Made by a program: the position numbers and the translations under genes
Part shown: positions 1-9,418 of the stretch, in pieces
How positions within the stretch are numbered: the first letter of the stretch is position 1
How the letters are laid out: every line of letters starts with the position of its first letter
DNA from: Gemmatimonadota bacterium
GTDB lineage: Bacteria > Gemmatimonadota > Gemmatimonadetes > Palauibacterales > Palauibacteraceae
DNA length: 35,560 nt
Reading direction: 5' to 3'
Assembly (NCBI GenBank): GCA_029262175.1
Contig: JAJCZV010000099.1
Location: forward strand, 1-35,560
Notes under the pieces: generated by a model
What the model saw: only the letters and a program-made list of their open reading frames with translations
Told to the model about the DNA's origin: nothing
Database searches by the model: none

Positions 1-1
1 C

Positions 2-199
2 GGACCGACTCCGGCCGCCGGAGCCGTGTCGGATGGCCGTACAGCCGCTCGAGCCAAGGCGCTCGGCATCGACCTGGTTGCGAGCTTGGCCGAAAACGAC
101 GCCTACCACGTGTTTGCCCCGCTCGACGACTTGATCGTGACTGGCCCGACGGGCACGAACGTGATGGATCTGATGCTGGTCCTGGTCGCCCCGGACTAG
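2..199 (+). CDS. glycerate 2-kinase (MOFRL family), C-terminal fragment
   Basis: The left edge cuts this gene; only the last 65 residues and the TAG stop are present. The readable tail begins GPTPAAGAVSDG, continues through a LAENDAYHVFAPLDDL-like stretch, and ends with TGPTGTNVMDL. This is the typical end of the MOFRL domain of glycerate 2-kinases (GckA/TtuD type), which phosphorylate D-glycerate to 2-phosphoglycerate with ATP in the cytoplasm. The last 4 bases (CTAG) are shared with the stop of the convergent dimethylformamidase-like gene, so there is no room for a separate terminator. Family assignment is from recognised motif order. The kinase part cannot be judged because it lies outside the window. 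Confidence 0.85.
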   Translation, partial: GPTPAAGAVSDGRTAARAKALGIDLVASLAENDAYHVFAPLDDLIVTGPTGTNVMDLMLVLVAPD

Positions 200-2322
200 C
201 CTCCCCGCGTAACGCTCACACCCGTGGCAGCCGCCTCGAGGTTGCCCGAGTCATCGACGGCGCGCGACAGAATCGTCGACGATCCGCTTCCGCTTGGCGT
301 CCACTCGTAGGTCCACTGTTCACGTCCTTGGGCGGGGTGCCACGTCGCGCCGCCGTCTGTCGACACCTCGACGGCCGCCACCACTCCGCCTCCGGCGTCC
401 GCAGCGGTCCCGGCGACCGAGACCGAACCGCCTACCGTGTCGCCCTCGGTCGGTGCATCGATGCGAGACGTGGGCGCGGCGCCATCGGAAGAGGCGCTTG
501 CCGCGATCAAGTCCGACTGCATCGTCGTGGGCTGAGCCCCCATGTCCGCGAATAGGTTTAGCGTCGCTTGCTGGATATTTCGATCGGGGCCATTGGGGTC
601 CACGCCGACGCGGGTCGTAAGGCCATTCTCCCGTTCGGGTGGGACACCCGTGGCGGAGTCATGGTTTTCATCCAGACCCCACGTCCATTGAAGGGTCCCC
701 GCTCCGAATACGAGGGCGCCGCTCGGCGCGCGGTAGAGCGTCGCGTTGTGGTCTGCCGTTCCGGTCTCACAACCTCGGGCGGGATGCACACAGTACAGCA
801 CGTTGTCGACCGTTGTGGCGGAGACGCGAAACAGCCCGGCGGGGCGGTGGCCGTTGTCGATGTCGGTGTCCCACTCGTGGCCGAGAATGCCTTTGATCGA
901 AATGACGCGCTCGCCCGGCCGCAGACGAGCCATATCGGTGTTACGCCAGAAGCGCAGCGCGCCGAACTCGGCGTCCACGATGATCGGGTCGTTCCGCCAA
1001 GCGTTCACGGTAAAGAGGGTTCCTGTAAGCGCGTTCTCCGGCCAGGCTCCCTCCGGGTTGATGGCGCGGTGATCCCGGTACTCGCCGGTCCACTCGACCG
1101 GGTCGAGCTTCCGGTGGTCCTGTGATTCCTTGTAGGTGACCAACGTTCGGTACGGCGTGCTGCTGTCGTCGATGCTTTCTTCCCAGCGAACCTTCCAATA
1201 CACCTCGTTGCCGCTGAAGAAGGCGAGGTTGACCCCGGCTTCACGTGCCGCCTCGACGTTCCGACGCTGGCGTCCGGTCCAATACTCGTCGTGACCGACC
1301 GACAAGAAAATCTTGTGCTCGAGAATCTCCTCGCCGCGTCGGTCGCTATCGATGCCGCTCGTATAGCTGACGTCGTAGCCGTTGCGTTCGAGCCAGCGCA
1401 CCATCGGGTACTCGGAGTTGAAGACCTTGTTCACCGCCCGGTAGTGGCGGGTTTCGAAGGGGCGATTGTAGCTGACCTTGTACCCGCGCGGCGGTCCGCC
1501 ATGTAGTCGCAGACGCTCCGGGTTGAGTCTGCCATAGACGCTTTGTCCCCCGAATCGATTGTAGGCTTGCCACGTAAGGTCCGCGGTTTGAAACAGGAGA
1601 TCGGACGCTCCATCATCGTCGCGTACCACGAAGTAGATGTGGCTGGCTCTCGGTTCGACGAGACCGTTGGCCATCACGGCCACATACCCCGGAGCATCGA
1701 ACAGAGGATCGTCTTGAGCCCCCGGCGGAATCGCGGACGGACCGAATTGATCGTTCTTCCACAGCCCGGGCTCCATAGGATCTTCCCGGATGAGACGGGC
1801 AAAATAGATCCCCGAGACAGCGTCGGCCGGTGGCTGCCAGGAAGCCGATACGGCCCAGTTCCCACAGTCGAACAGGGGCGCTTCGGCCGTGACGATGCTG
1901 CCATCTTCCGCGAGCACCGGGACGTCGCCCTCGAGGCAGTCTGGCTGTCGCTGTGGTAGCGGGACGGAGGGCTCGATCGTGTCGACTCGCCGGGCCCCCA
2001 TCCCTCCGTAGTAGCCCATTCGATAGATGTCGATCCGGTAGTCGTCCGAGTCCGTATCTACCTTGAAGTGGATCGTCTCGCCTTGTGCGACCGCGATGTC
2101 GTGACCAAACCCCTGGATGCTCGGGTCTCCATAGCTGTTGATGTCCCACTCGGTGGCTGGATGCCCGGGTAGGCAGTTCTCGGCGACGATCTCGTTTGCG
2201 GGTGTCGCGCAGGGGTCGGCTCCCCCGCCTGCCGTGGGGGTCGATGTGGCGCACGCGGAGGCCACGATCGCGGTGAGCGGCGTGACGAAAAAGAGTGAGG
2301 CAGAGGGGCGCACAAACATCAT
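196..2322 (-). CDS. N,N-dimethylformamidase beta-subunit-like secreted lipoprotein
   Basis: About 708 residues from the chosen ATG at 2322. The open frame extends to 2370, but the residues before the double Met are not signal-like, whereas MMFVRPSASLFFV starts a hydrophobic leader ending in ASAC, a plausible lipobox. The body matches the family named after the large subunit of N,N-dimethylformamidase: an early DIYRMGYYGG stretch and a central GHDEYW...NVEAAREAGVNLAFFSGN...YWKVRW block. The last 90 or so residues look like an Ig-like/E-set beta domain (VEVSTDGGATWHPA). No small subunit lies beside it. Most members are of unknown substrate and need not act on dimethylformamide, so the name reflects homology only. 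It lies 93 bp downstream of the L-2-hydroxyglutarate oxidase gene. Confidence 0.75.
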   Translation of the reverse strand: MMFVRPSASLFFVTPLTAIVASACATSTPTAGGGADPCATPANEIVAENCLPGHPATEWDINSYGDPSIQGFGHDIAVAQGETIHFKVDTDSDDYRIDIYRMGYYGGMGARRVDTIEPSVPLPQRQPDCLEGDVPVLAEDGSIVTAEAPLFDCGNWAVSASWQPPADAVSGIYFARLIREDPMEPGLWKNDQFGPSAIPPGAQDDPLFDAPGYVAVMANGLVEPRASHIYFVVRDDDGASDLLFQTADLTWQAYNRFGGQSVYGRLNPERLRLHGGPPRGYKVSYNRPFETRHYRAVNKVFNSEYPMVRWLERNGYDVSYTSGIDSDRRGEEILEHKIFLSVGHDEYWTGRQRRNVEAAREAGVNLAFFSGNEVYWKVRWEESIDDSSTPYRTLVTYKESQDHRKLDPVEWTGEYRDHRAINPEGAWPENALTGTLFTVNAWRNDPIIVDAEFGALRFWRNTDMARLRPGERVISIKGILGHEWDTDIDNGHRPAGLFRVSATTVDNVLYCVHPARGCETGTADHNATLYRAPSGALVFGAGTLQWTWGLDENHDSATGVPPERENGLTTRVGVDPNGPDRNIQQATLNLFADMGAQPTTMQSDLIAASASSDGAAPTSRIDAPTEGDTVGGSVSVAGTAADAGGGVVAAVEVSTDGGATWHPAQGREQWTYEWTPSGSGSSTILSRAVDDSGNLEAAATGVSVTRGG

Positions 2323-2391
2323 CGGAGCACCATCCAGTCTAGCGGAAGGGAAAGCCGATCCAGGCCCCAAGATCCGAAATGCGATCGGATT

Positions 2392-2405
2392 GCCGCAAGA
2401 GCGGC
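2392..2405 (-). terminator. small GC hairpin after lhgO
   Basis: GCCGC-AAGA-GCGGC forms a perfect 5-bp stem with a tetraloop just beyond the stop of the L-2-hydroxyglutarate oxidase gene. No T-run follows, so it is at best a weak terminator or a pause site. Confidence 0.25.
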
Positions 2406-2415
2406 GGCGCGCCTC

Positions 2416-3621
2416 TCAAGAAGCGAGCTGTCGAAGTGCTCTCTTCGCGATGTATTCACCAATCGACAAGCACGAGGTGGCCGCAGGCGAAGGCGCGTTC
2501 AGGACGTTCACCACGCCTTGATCCTCGCGGACCAAGAAGTCGTGTACGAGCGACCCGTCCGGCGTCACTGCCTGGGCGCGGATGCCGGATCGCCACACGG
2601 CGAGGTCCTCCAACTCCAGAACCGGCATCAGCGCGCGCGCGTCTCGAAGACACGCCCGTTTGACGAGCGAACGCCACTGTTCGCCGATGGCCGTCTTCCA
2701 ATGCGTCTCGGCGAGCTTCCAAAACCCCTTGTACCCAAGGGTCTCGAGCGCGTCGCGGGGATGACCCGACATCCGCCCGTACGCCTCTCGTCCCCACGCC
2801 CACACCGCGTTGGGACCGAGCTCGACGTGCCCCGCGGCCGACCGCGTGAAGTGAACGCCCAGGTGCGGGAGCCGCGGATCCGGCACGGGATAGATGTGGC
2901 CTCGGACGCGCGTGGCGGCGGACTCGGTCAAGCCCCAATACTCTCCGCGGAAGGGCAAGATCTTGAGGTCCGGTAGTCCCCCCAACATGCGCATGACGCG
3001 GTCCACGTGGAGGCCGGCGCAATTCACGACGACCCCCGCGGTGACCTCGCCGGCAGGTGCAATGAGGCGACGCTGCCCGGATTCCCCGACAGAGGTGCGG
3101 ACCTCGAACCCTGTCTTGACCGCGTGCCCAGACTCGGTCAGTCCGGCGGCAAGCGCACGCGCGACATCCGAGAACGCGACGGCGCCGGTGAAGGGAACCC
3201 ACAGTGCCTCGACGCCCCTCGCGTAGGGCTCATGCTCGCCGATCCCCGCCGACCCGAGCCGCTCGTGGATCACGCCGTTCGCGCGCGCGCGCCGCTGGAG
3301 CTCGTCGAGTGCGGGCAGCTGCTCGGTCTCGGTCGCTACGACGATTTTCCCGGTCTGTGTCGTGGCGATCCCGTGCTCGGCGCAGAATTGGAACAGTCGG
3401 GGGCCACCGGCGACGCAAAGCTCGGCTTTGAGCGAGCCCGAAGCGTAGTACAGACCTGAGTGGATGACGCCGCTGTTCCGGCCCGTCTGGTGCGAAGAGA
3501 TCGTTGGTTCCTTTTCGAGCACGACGATCGAGCGATCCGGCGCCGCTCGCCGAATCGCATCGGCAGTGGCAAGTCCGACGATGCCCGCACCGATGATCGC
3601 AACGTCAAAACGATCCGTCAT
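2416..3621 (-). CDS. lhgO: L-2-hydroxyglutarate oxidase
   Basis: 401 residues, the usual size for LhgO/L2HGDH. The FAD-binding Rossmann motif GAGIVGL is at residues 11-17, followed by an acidic strand end (VVLEKE) and the family block HQTGRNSGVIHSGLYY with its conserved histidines. Later blocks (LPFRGEYWGL, GIRAQAV) also fit the DAO-type oxidase fold. The enzyme oxidises L-2-hydroxyglutarate to 2-oxoglutarate, passing electrons to the quinone pool or oxygen. This is metabolite repair of a by-product of malate and lactate dehydrogenases. The start ATG lies 13 bp after the stop of the YcaQ-like gene on the same strand, so the two are probably co-transcribed. Confidence 0.92.
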   Translation of the reverse strand: MTDRFDVAIIGAGIVGLATADAIRRAAPDRSIVVLEKEPTISSHQTGRNSGVIHSGLYYASGSLKAELCVAGGPRLFQFCAEHGIATTQTGKIVVATETEQLPALDELQRRARANGVIHERLGSAGIGEHEPYARGVEALWVPFTGAVAFSDVARALAAGLTESGHAVKTGFEVRTSVGESGQRRLIAPAGEVTAGVVVNCAGLHVDRVMRMLGGLPDLKILPFRGEYWGLTESAATRVRGHIYPVPDPRLPHLGVHFTRSAAGHVELGPNAVWAWGREAYGRMSGHPRDALETLGYKGFWKLAETHWKTAIGEQWRSLVKRACLRDARALMPVLELEDLAVWRSGIRAQAVTPDGSLVHDFLVREDQGVVNVLNAPSPAATSCLSIGEYIAKRALRQLAS

Positions 3622-3634
3622 CGATTTAGTCCCG

Positions 3635-4846
3635 TTAACCCAGTGCGCCCATCCAGCTGTGAGGCATGCGGATATCGTTGGCGTCCACGAACTCTGCGAG
3701 GCTCTCTATCGCTTCGCCGAGCTCTCCGATAAACCCCGCCGTCGGCTCGAACCCCGGCTCCAGATGGAGCGCCTTGATCTGCAACAGACCTTGGTCGCGG
3801 TGCAGTTTTGGATCGAGGCGGCCGACGAGTCGACCTTCATGGAGAATAGGAAGGACGTAGTATCCGTACTGACGCTTTGATGCCGGAACGTAGATCTCGA
3901 TCGTGTATTTGAACTTCAGCAATTCCTCGGCGCGTTTGCGTTGCCACAGGAAGGAATCAAACGGGCAGATGAGATTCGTTCCGGTCGGCTGCGGCAGGTC
4001 GTCGATGTCGTCGAGTAGCTCCGGAAGCGCGTAACAAGGACCGCGAACGCCGACGACCTTTACCTCGACGATCCGACCTTTCTTGAGATTCCGCGCGATG
4101 ACCTTCTTTCGGGCCGGTGCCTTGAGGGCCGGTCCCGTCATGTAGTTTTGCATGTGACGTTCGGGCGCGATGCCGTTGCCCGAGAGGGCGAGCAAAAGCC
4201 AGCTGTCTTCGTATTCGGCGAACGAAGCCGCGGGGCCTTCTGGATAGATACGCTCCGCGATGTCGTATACGCAGCGAAAATGGCGTCGGTCGCTGATCCC
4301 GATCCTTCCATCATGCCACAACAGTTTTAGCGAACGCTTGTCTTCTTTCAGCTCCCATGCCGAGCCGTTACCGTCGCCCGCTTCTTCGCGCGTTTCGAAG
4401 TCCGTGCTCTCGAGCGTGCCTTCTTCGCGGAGTCGCTTCAGCACCCGCCTCTTCGAACCCGTAGAGGTCGAGAAGCGCTCCCACCAAGACCTGCCGGTCC
4501 AGCTTTCCGGCGGGAAGCGCTTCATTCGTCGTCGTCCGATCGGTAGATGCGAGAGCGGCAGAATCGAAGCCTCGTGCCCCCAGTATTCGTACGCCGCCCG
4601 ATCCTCGTAGACCCAGCGGTCGACCTGCGACCGATCAAAGGCGCCGAAGCGGCTCCATAGGGTCAAGTAATGCGCCCGGTCGAGCACGTTCACGCTATCG
4701 AGTTGCAGCGCTCCGGTTCGCTCCAGGTGGTCGACAAAGGTCTCCTGAGTAAGCGGGGTAGAGCCGCGTGGGGCCGTCAGACCTTGGCGAGACATCCAAA
4801 GCCTGACGACCTGATCGCGCGTGAACGTAGGGAGGGCCGCTCCCAC
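3635..4846 (-). CDS. winged-helix DNA glycosylase of the YcaQ/AlkX (HTH_42) family
   Basis: 403 residues, close to E. coli YcaQ. The N-terminal HTH region is followed by QLDSVNVLDRAH. Gln48-Leu49-Asp50 is the Q-hydrophobic-D catalytic signature of the YcaQ/AlkX branch, as opposed to Q-hydrophobic-Q in AlkZ. The next blocks, YEYWGHEASILP and a later CPFDSFLWQRKRAEELLKF-like segment, are hallmarks of the winged-helix superfamily. Members remove alkylated bases and unhook interstrand crosslinks; YcaQ acts on crosslinks and nitrogen-mustard adducts. GTG is taken as start because the in-phase frame has no better upstream choice. The role here is inferred from the family, since no toxin-producing gene cluster is adjacent. 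Confidence 0.85.
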   Translation of the reverse strand: MGAALPTFTRDQVVRLWMSRQGLTAPRGSTPLTQETFVDHLERTGALQLDSVNVLDRAHYLTLWSRFGAFDRSQVDRWVYEDRAAYEYWGHEASILPLSHLPIGRRRMKRFPPESWTGRSWWERFSTSTGSKRRVLKRLREEGTLESTDFETREEAGDGNGSAWELKEDKRSLKLLWHDGRIGISDRRHFRCVYDIAERIYPEGPAASFAEYEDSWLLLALSGNGIAPERHMQNYMTGPALKAPARKKVIARNLKKGRIVEVKVVGVRGPCYALPELLDDIDDLPQPTGTNLICPFDSFLWQRKRAEELLKFKYTIEIYVPASKRQYGYYVLPILHEGRLVGRLDPKLHRDQGLLQIKALHLEPGFEPTAGFIGELGEAIESLAEFVDANDIRMPHSWMGALG

Positions 4847-4879
4847 TACGCCCCCATTGTCCGCCGACCCGACAGACTC

Positions 4880-7024
4880 CTAATGATCGATATCACCAGC
4901 AGTTACGACGGTCGAGTCCAAGTATTTTCTGAACCAAGTCAGGATCCGTTCGGATACGTCCATCACGAACTTGGGCTCCCGCGGTCCGTGTGGCGTGCGA
5001 GGATAGACGATCATCTCCGTGGAGACGCCCAGTCGGTCGAGCGCACGATAGAACTCCTGTCCCTGCGTAAACGGAACCCGCAGGTCCTCGGCGCCGTGGA
5101 TGACTTGGGTGGGCGTCACCACGTTCGCGATGTGGTACATCGCCGAGTGCTTCTCGTACCGATCGTAGTCCTCCCAGATTTCGACGCCCATGTGACCCAC
5201 CAGGTAGTCTTGGATGTCGGTCGTCGTCGTCATCGAAACCAGGTTGGGAAGACCGGCGCCCATGCTTGCGGCCTTGAAGCGGTCGGTTTGAGTCACGGCC
5301 CACGACGTCATGTATCCGCCGTAGCTCCACCCCATGAGCAGGAGTCGCTCCGGATCGCCGACGCCCATCTCGATGACGTGGTCGACGCCGCTCATCAGAT
5401 CTCGAAAGTCTCCATACCCCCAATCCTGGAAGTTGGCGAATCGGAATTCCTTCCCGTACCCCGTCGAACCACGGGGGTTGGGGCGAAGAATCGCGAACCC
5501 TTGTTGGGCGAAGTACTGCAGCATGTAGATCGACGCGGAGCCGGTGAAGCCCTGGCTGAACACGCCGCCGGGGCCACCGTGGACGTTGAGAATCAGTGGG
5601 ACGACGTCTCCCTCTTCGTATCCGACGGGGTAGGTGAGAAGACCTTCGATCTCCATCCCTTCCGTGCTTTTCCACGTGAGTAGTTCGGTCTTGCCCATGC
5701 TCGGGCGGGGTATGTCGGAGTGGATGTCGGTGACGCGGGTCGGTTCATAACGATCCGTCGGAGAGACAAAGACGTCCCACGGCTCATCGGGGGTCTGCCA
5801 CGTGAACGCCATCTGCGATGCGTCCCCCGTGAGCGAGACGGCACCGACGACCCCGTCGCCGCTGGAAATCGTTCGCATGGGGCTGCCGTCGATGGGAATC
5901 GCGATCACGTGGCGTCGCGTCGCGAGGGACTCGTTGAGCAGGATCTCACGCGAGTCGCCGCTCCAGCCGACAATTCCGGCGCTTCGGTTCGGCGTCTCGA
6001 GCATCCGCGACTCGCCGCCGGTCGGTGCGATGACGTACAGGTCGCCGAGCCCGATCGGTTCCGGTTTGGCACCTGTGGAGACATACCCGATCCACGCCCC
6101 GTCCGGCGACCACACCGGATTACCCTCGATGCCGGGGCCGCTCACCAGCGCCGTGATCTCGGCCTGTACGCGCGGTCCATGTCGGTCTTCCTCGGGCTCG
6201 TCATCGCCTGATTCGTATGCCTTCAGGATGTCTTTGATCTTGCCGGGGGCCGGGACCCCGATCAACGAGATGTCGCCGCTCAACCGCCCGGTGTTGATTC
6301 TGGGGTCATCCTGGTGCGAGAAGGCGATCTGAGACCCGTCCGGAGACCACGTGAAGCCAGTGATATGAAAGTCACCTTCGGTCAACCGTACGGGCTCGAC
6401 GGGGCCTGATTCGCCGGTGATGGCCACCACGTAGAGGTGCGCGAACTTGAACACCTGATCGACGAGGATCACGTCTCGCTTTTCCTTCTTCGCTTTCTTC
6501 TCGGCGGCCGTTTCGGGGTCGCGCATCACAAAGGCGATCCGCGAGCCGTCTGGCGACCAGCGGTATTGCCCGACCGATCCGTTGGCGGCCGTGAGCTGCC
6601 GACCTTCGCCGCCGCCCAGAGGAAGCGCCCAGAGTTGGCTTCCTTCGGAATCGTCTTCAGCGTCCCGCGAGGAAGTGAACGTCATCCATCCCCCATCGGG
6701 TGAGAACTGAGGATTTCCGGCCGAGGCGTCGCCCCGCGTCCACTGCGCCGGAGTGCCGCCAGCGGTGTCCGTCATCCAGATATGACTCAGATATCGAGAT
6801 TCGTCGCCCTCGGTGAGCGGCGAGCGGACCACAAAAGCGATGCGCGACGCGTCGGGGGAGATCGCGGTCGCGCCGACCGCCTGATATCGCATGCTCAGCT
6901 CCGGTGACCACTGGCTGTCGGCGTCCTGGCCGACGATTCCCGCTGGCAGTGCCAGGACACAGGTCAGCAGTGCGAGCGAAAAAAATCGGGTTTTGCGAAG
7001 CCAGGAGAACTCGAAGGCGATCAT
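4880..7024 (-). CDS. exported S9 family prolyl oligopeptidase-type peptidase
   Basis: 714 residues. The N-terminus (basic stretch, then SLALLTCVLALPAGIVGQ) is a signal peptide. Residues about 40-430 carry repeated WSPDGS/FSPDGG motifs of a TolB-like beta-propeller. The C-terminal alpha/beta-hydrolase domain contains the nucleophile motif GWSYGG (Ser567), Asp647 in HGAEDLRVP and His679 in RTPHGP, a complete triad in the right order. It is expected to cleave short peptides in the periplasm, as dipeptidyl- or acylaminoacyl-peptidases do. The start ATG has a clear Shine-Dalgarno (GAGGT about 6 bases upstream). The divergent neighbour is another exported peptidase, which suggests a peptide-scavenging lifestyle. 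Confidence 0.93.
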   Translation of the reverse strand: MIAFEFSWLRKTRFFSLALLTCVLALPAGIVGQDADSQWSPELSMRYQAVGATAISPDASRIAFVVRSPLTEGDESRYLSHIWMTDTAGGTPAQWTRGDASAGNPQFSPDGGWMTFTSSRDAEDDSEGSQLWALPLGGGEGRQLTAANGSVGQYRWSPDGSRIAFVMRDPETAAEKKAKKEKRDVILVDQVFKFAHLYVVAITGESGPVEPVRLTEGDFHITGFTWSPDGSQIAFSHQDDPRINTGRLSGDISLIGVPAPGKIKDILKAYESGDDEPEEDRHGPRVQAEITALVSGPGIEGNPVWSPDGAWIGYVSTGAKPEPIGLGDLYVIAPTGGESRMLETPNRSAGIVGWSGDSREILLNESLATRRHVIAIPIDGSPMRTISSGDGVVGAVSLTGDASQMAFTWQTPDEPWDVFVSPTDRYEPTRVTDIHSDIPRPSMGKTELLTWKSTEGMEIEGLLTYPVGYEEGDVVPLILNVHGGPGGVFSQGFTGSASIYMLQYFAQQGFAILRPNPRGSTGYGKEFRFANFQDWGYGDFRDLMSGVDHVIEMGVGDPERLLLMGWSYGGYMTSWAVTQTDRFKAASMGAGLPNLVSMTTTTDIQDYLVGHMGVEIWEDYDRYEKHSAMYHIANVVTPTQVIHGAEDLRVPFTQGQEFYRALDRLGVSTEMIVYPRTPHGPREPKFVMDVSERILTWFRKYLDSTVVTAGDIDH

Positions 7025-7267
7025 GCGTTACCTCGTTTGCAAAGAGTCGGCGCCCATCCAGGAACTCCCGATGATGTCCCCGCCCCCGGCTCAGGTTCAA
7101 GCCCGCGGCACCCCACCGGGTCGTTCGGGTACGGAAACCCGAGGCGCCCGCCGGGAGTTGTCGGTAGGCGTGGCCCCGTCACGCTCGGCCCTGGTCGGGC
7201 GTCTTGTGTTCGAATGGGCTATCTCTAGTCAGCGATCCGAAGTGGTCTTGAACGAGGAAGAGAAGTA
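7025..7267. promoter_or_regulatory. divergent intergenic region between two exported peptidase genes
   Basis: 243 bp without a credible gene. It must hold the promoters of both the S9 and the M1 peptidase genes. The only structure seen is a short inverted repeat, CGGGT-ACGGA-AACCCG-like, near 7126-7141. No convincing -35/-10 pair was found on either strand. Confidence 0.45.
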
Positions 7268-9319
7268 ATGCGCGGATATCGATCGAAGCGGTCGCCGGTG
7301 CGGCTCGTCGCAATCATGGGTGCTGGGCTTTGGGTGTCGGGAATGGCGCCGCTGCGGGCACAGGAGGGAGGCTTGGACGAGTCGGCCAAGGCCGTGGCCG
7401 ACTCCATAGAGCTGGCCCGTGTCGACTCGCTGCGACGCGTTTTCGACCCGGTCAGGGCGTTCGCGCAATTGGATCTCCCCGAGCCCGACGCGATCCGAGA
7501 CCGATCCGGGACTCCTGGCGAGGCCTATTGGCAGCAACGGGCCGACTACCAGATCCAGGTCTCGCTCGAAGACGGACACATCCGTGGAACCGAGCGCATC
7601 ACATATACCAACAATAGCCCCGACGACCTCTCGAGTTTGTGGCTGCAGCTCGATCAAAATCTTTTCAATGAGAATAGTCTCGGCGCCCAACGTGCGGAGC
7701 AGGCGGAGAACAAGCCCCGTCACGGCGGGTTCTTCGACAAAGGTGGTTTCGACATCACGGGCGTAACCGTGAGTGACGGTGGCGAGCTGTCGGCGCCCGA
7801 ATTCAACATCGAAGACACCATGATGGAGGTGTTCCTCGAGCAGCCATTGGCGGCGGAGGGCCAACAGCTCGAGTTGAAGATCGATTTCGAATTCGAGATC
7901 CCCGAGACCGGGGGCGACCGAATGGGGACCCTCAAGATCGATGACGGCATCTTGTACCAACTCGCGCAATGGTATCCGCGCATGTTCACCTATGACGATG
8001 TGAACGGATGGAACCAGTCATCGTTCCTCGGACAGGGCGAGTGGTATCTGGAGTACGGGGACTTCGACGTCGAACTCACGGTTCCGCGTGACCTCATCGT
8101 CGTCGCCACCGGAGAGCTGCTCAACCCCGAAGAAGTGCTGACGCCGCAGCAAGTCGGACGTCTCGAGGAAGCGCGCGGGTCGGATCAAACCGTCTTCATC
8201 ATCGACGCCGAGGAAGCGGGAGATCGATCGACCCGTCCCACAGGCGAAGGTCCGCTTACGTGGCGCTTTCGAGCAGAGAACGTTCGCGATTTTGCCTGGG
8301 CCGCCTCAGATGCGTTCGTCTGGGACGCGGCGTCCTGGGAAGACGTCCTCATCATGTCTGCGTACCCCGCTGAGAGCATCGGTACACGCGGTACGACAGG
8401 GTGGGAGCGTTCGACGGAGTACCTCAGGCACTCGGTGAAGTTCTATTCGGAGAAGTGGTTCCGCTATCCCTATCCCGTCGCGATCAACGTGGCGGGTCTC
8501 GCTTTGGGGATGGAGTATCCGATGATCGTCTTCTGCTCCTGGCAGTCTCGCGGGGCGTTCCTGTTCTCCGTGACCGACCACGAGATCGGGCACACCTGGT
8601 TCCCGATGATCGTCGGATCCGATGAACGTCGGTACGCGTGGATGGACGAGGGATTCAACACCTTTATCAACTACTATTCCGGCATCGATTTCTCCGGCGG
8701 CGACCCCATCCTCGGAAGCTTCATGGACCCCGGCCAGATCGCGGACGATACGCGAGCGCCGGGGCACGCGGTTCTGACGCCCGCCGACAGTATTCCGGAG
8801 GACGCTCTCGGCGTACTGGCCTACAACAAACCCGCGGCGGTTCTGGTCCTGCTACGGGACCGGGTGATCGGGCCCGAGGTGTTTGACGCGGCGTTCAAGA
8901 AGTACATCGAGGACTGGGCCTACAAGCACCCACAACCGGCTGATTTCATTCGTACGATGGAAGACGTGTCGGGACTCGATCTGGATTGGTTCTTTCGCGC
9001 GTGGATTTACGAGGACGCGATCCTCGACCAAGCCATCGAGTCGGTGCGCCGGACGGGCGATACGACGGTGGTAAAGATCGTCAATCGCGGAGGCATCCCC
9101 ATGCCCCTCGACGTGCGGTTGATCTACCGGGACGGCGAGGAAGAACGGCTCGAAGTTCCCGTGGAAGCTTGGGAGGTCGACGGCACGTACGTCCTGGAGG
9201 TCGTCGGCGGGCCCGTCCGCCACGTCCAGCTCGACCCGGACGGTGCGATGCCCGATGCGAACCGTTCCAACAACGTGTGGGGACGCGGGATCGTGGGTCG
9301 GAGTCCGCCCCGCGATTGA
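7268..9319 (+). CDS. exported M1 family zinc metallopeptidase (aminopeptidase N-like)
   Basis: 683 residues with a signal peptide (basic start, then LVAIMGAGLWVSGMAPLRAQ). The gluzincin signature is complete: HEIGH at 438-442 and Glu461 in WMDEGFN, exactly the HEXXH-X18-E spacing of M1 enzymes. The exopeptidase motif usually written GAMEN appears as LGMEYP a little upstream. That variant is common in bacterial M1 proteins with divergent specificity, so strict aminopeptidase action is not certain. An N-terminal beta domain (YQIQVSLEDGHIRGTERITY) binds substrate. A purine-rich GAGGAAGAG lies just upstream of the ATG. It probably works in the periplasm or at the surface together with the divergent S9 peptidase. 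Confidence 0.93.
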   Translation: MRGYRSKRSPVRLVAIMGAGLWVSGMAPLRAQEGGLDESAKAVADSIELARVDSLRRVFDPVRAFAQLDLPEPDAIRDRSGTPGEAYWQQRADYQIQVSLEDGHIRGTERITYTNNSPDDLSSLWLQLDQNLFNENSLGAQRAEQAENKPRHGGFFDKGGFDITGVTVSDGGELSAPEFNIEDTMMEVFLEQPLAAEGQQLELKIDFEFEIPETGGDRMGTLKIDDGILYQLAQWYPRMFTYDDVNGWNQSSFLGQGEWYLEYGDFDVELTVPRDLIVVATGELLNPEEVLTPQQVGRLEEARGSDQTVFIIDAEEAGDRSTRPTGEGPLTWRFRAENVRDFAWAASDAFVWDAASWEDVLIMSAYPAESIGTRGTTGWERSTEYLRHSVKFYSEKWFRYPYPVAINVAGLALGMEYPMIVFCSWQSRGAFLFSVTDHEIGHTWFPMIVGSDERRYAWMDEGFNTFINYYSGIDFSGGDPILGSFMDPGQIADDTRAPGHAVLTPADSIPEDALGVLAYNKPAAVLVLLRDRVIGPEVFDAAFKKYIEDWAYKHPQPADFIRTMEDVSGLDLDWFFRAWIYEDAILDQAIESVRRTGDTTVVKIVNRGGIPMPLDVRLIYRDGEEERLEVPVEAWEVDGTYVLEVVGGPVRHVQLDPDGAMPDANRSNNVWGRGIVGRSPPRD

Positions 9320-9418
9320 TCCGCCGGGGGCCGCCAGTCTCAATTCGCCAAGTTGCAACGTCTCGGGTTGGGGACGAGGTTTGCGAGCCCCACACACACC
9401 GACCCGGAGGCGGACACG

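Noticed and set aside
7195..7225. tRNA-like TTCGAAT motif
   Set aside because: The flanking bases (TTGTG and GGGCT) cannot form a T-stem and no acceptor or anticodon arm is present.
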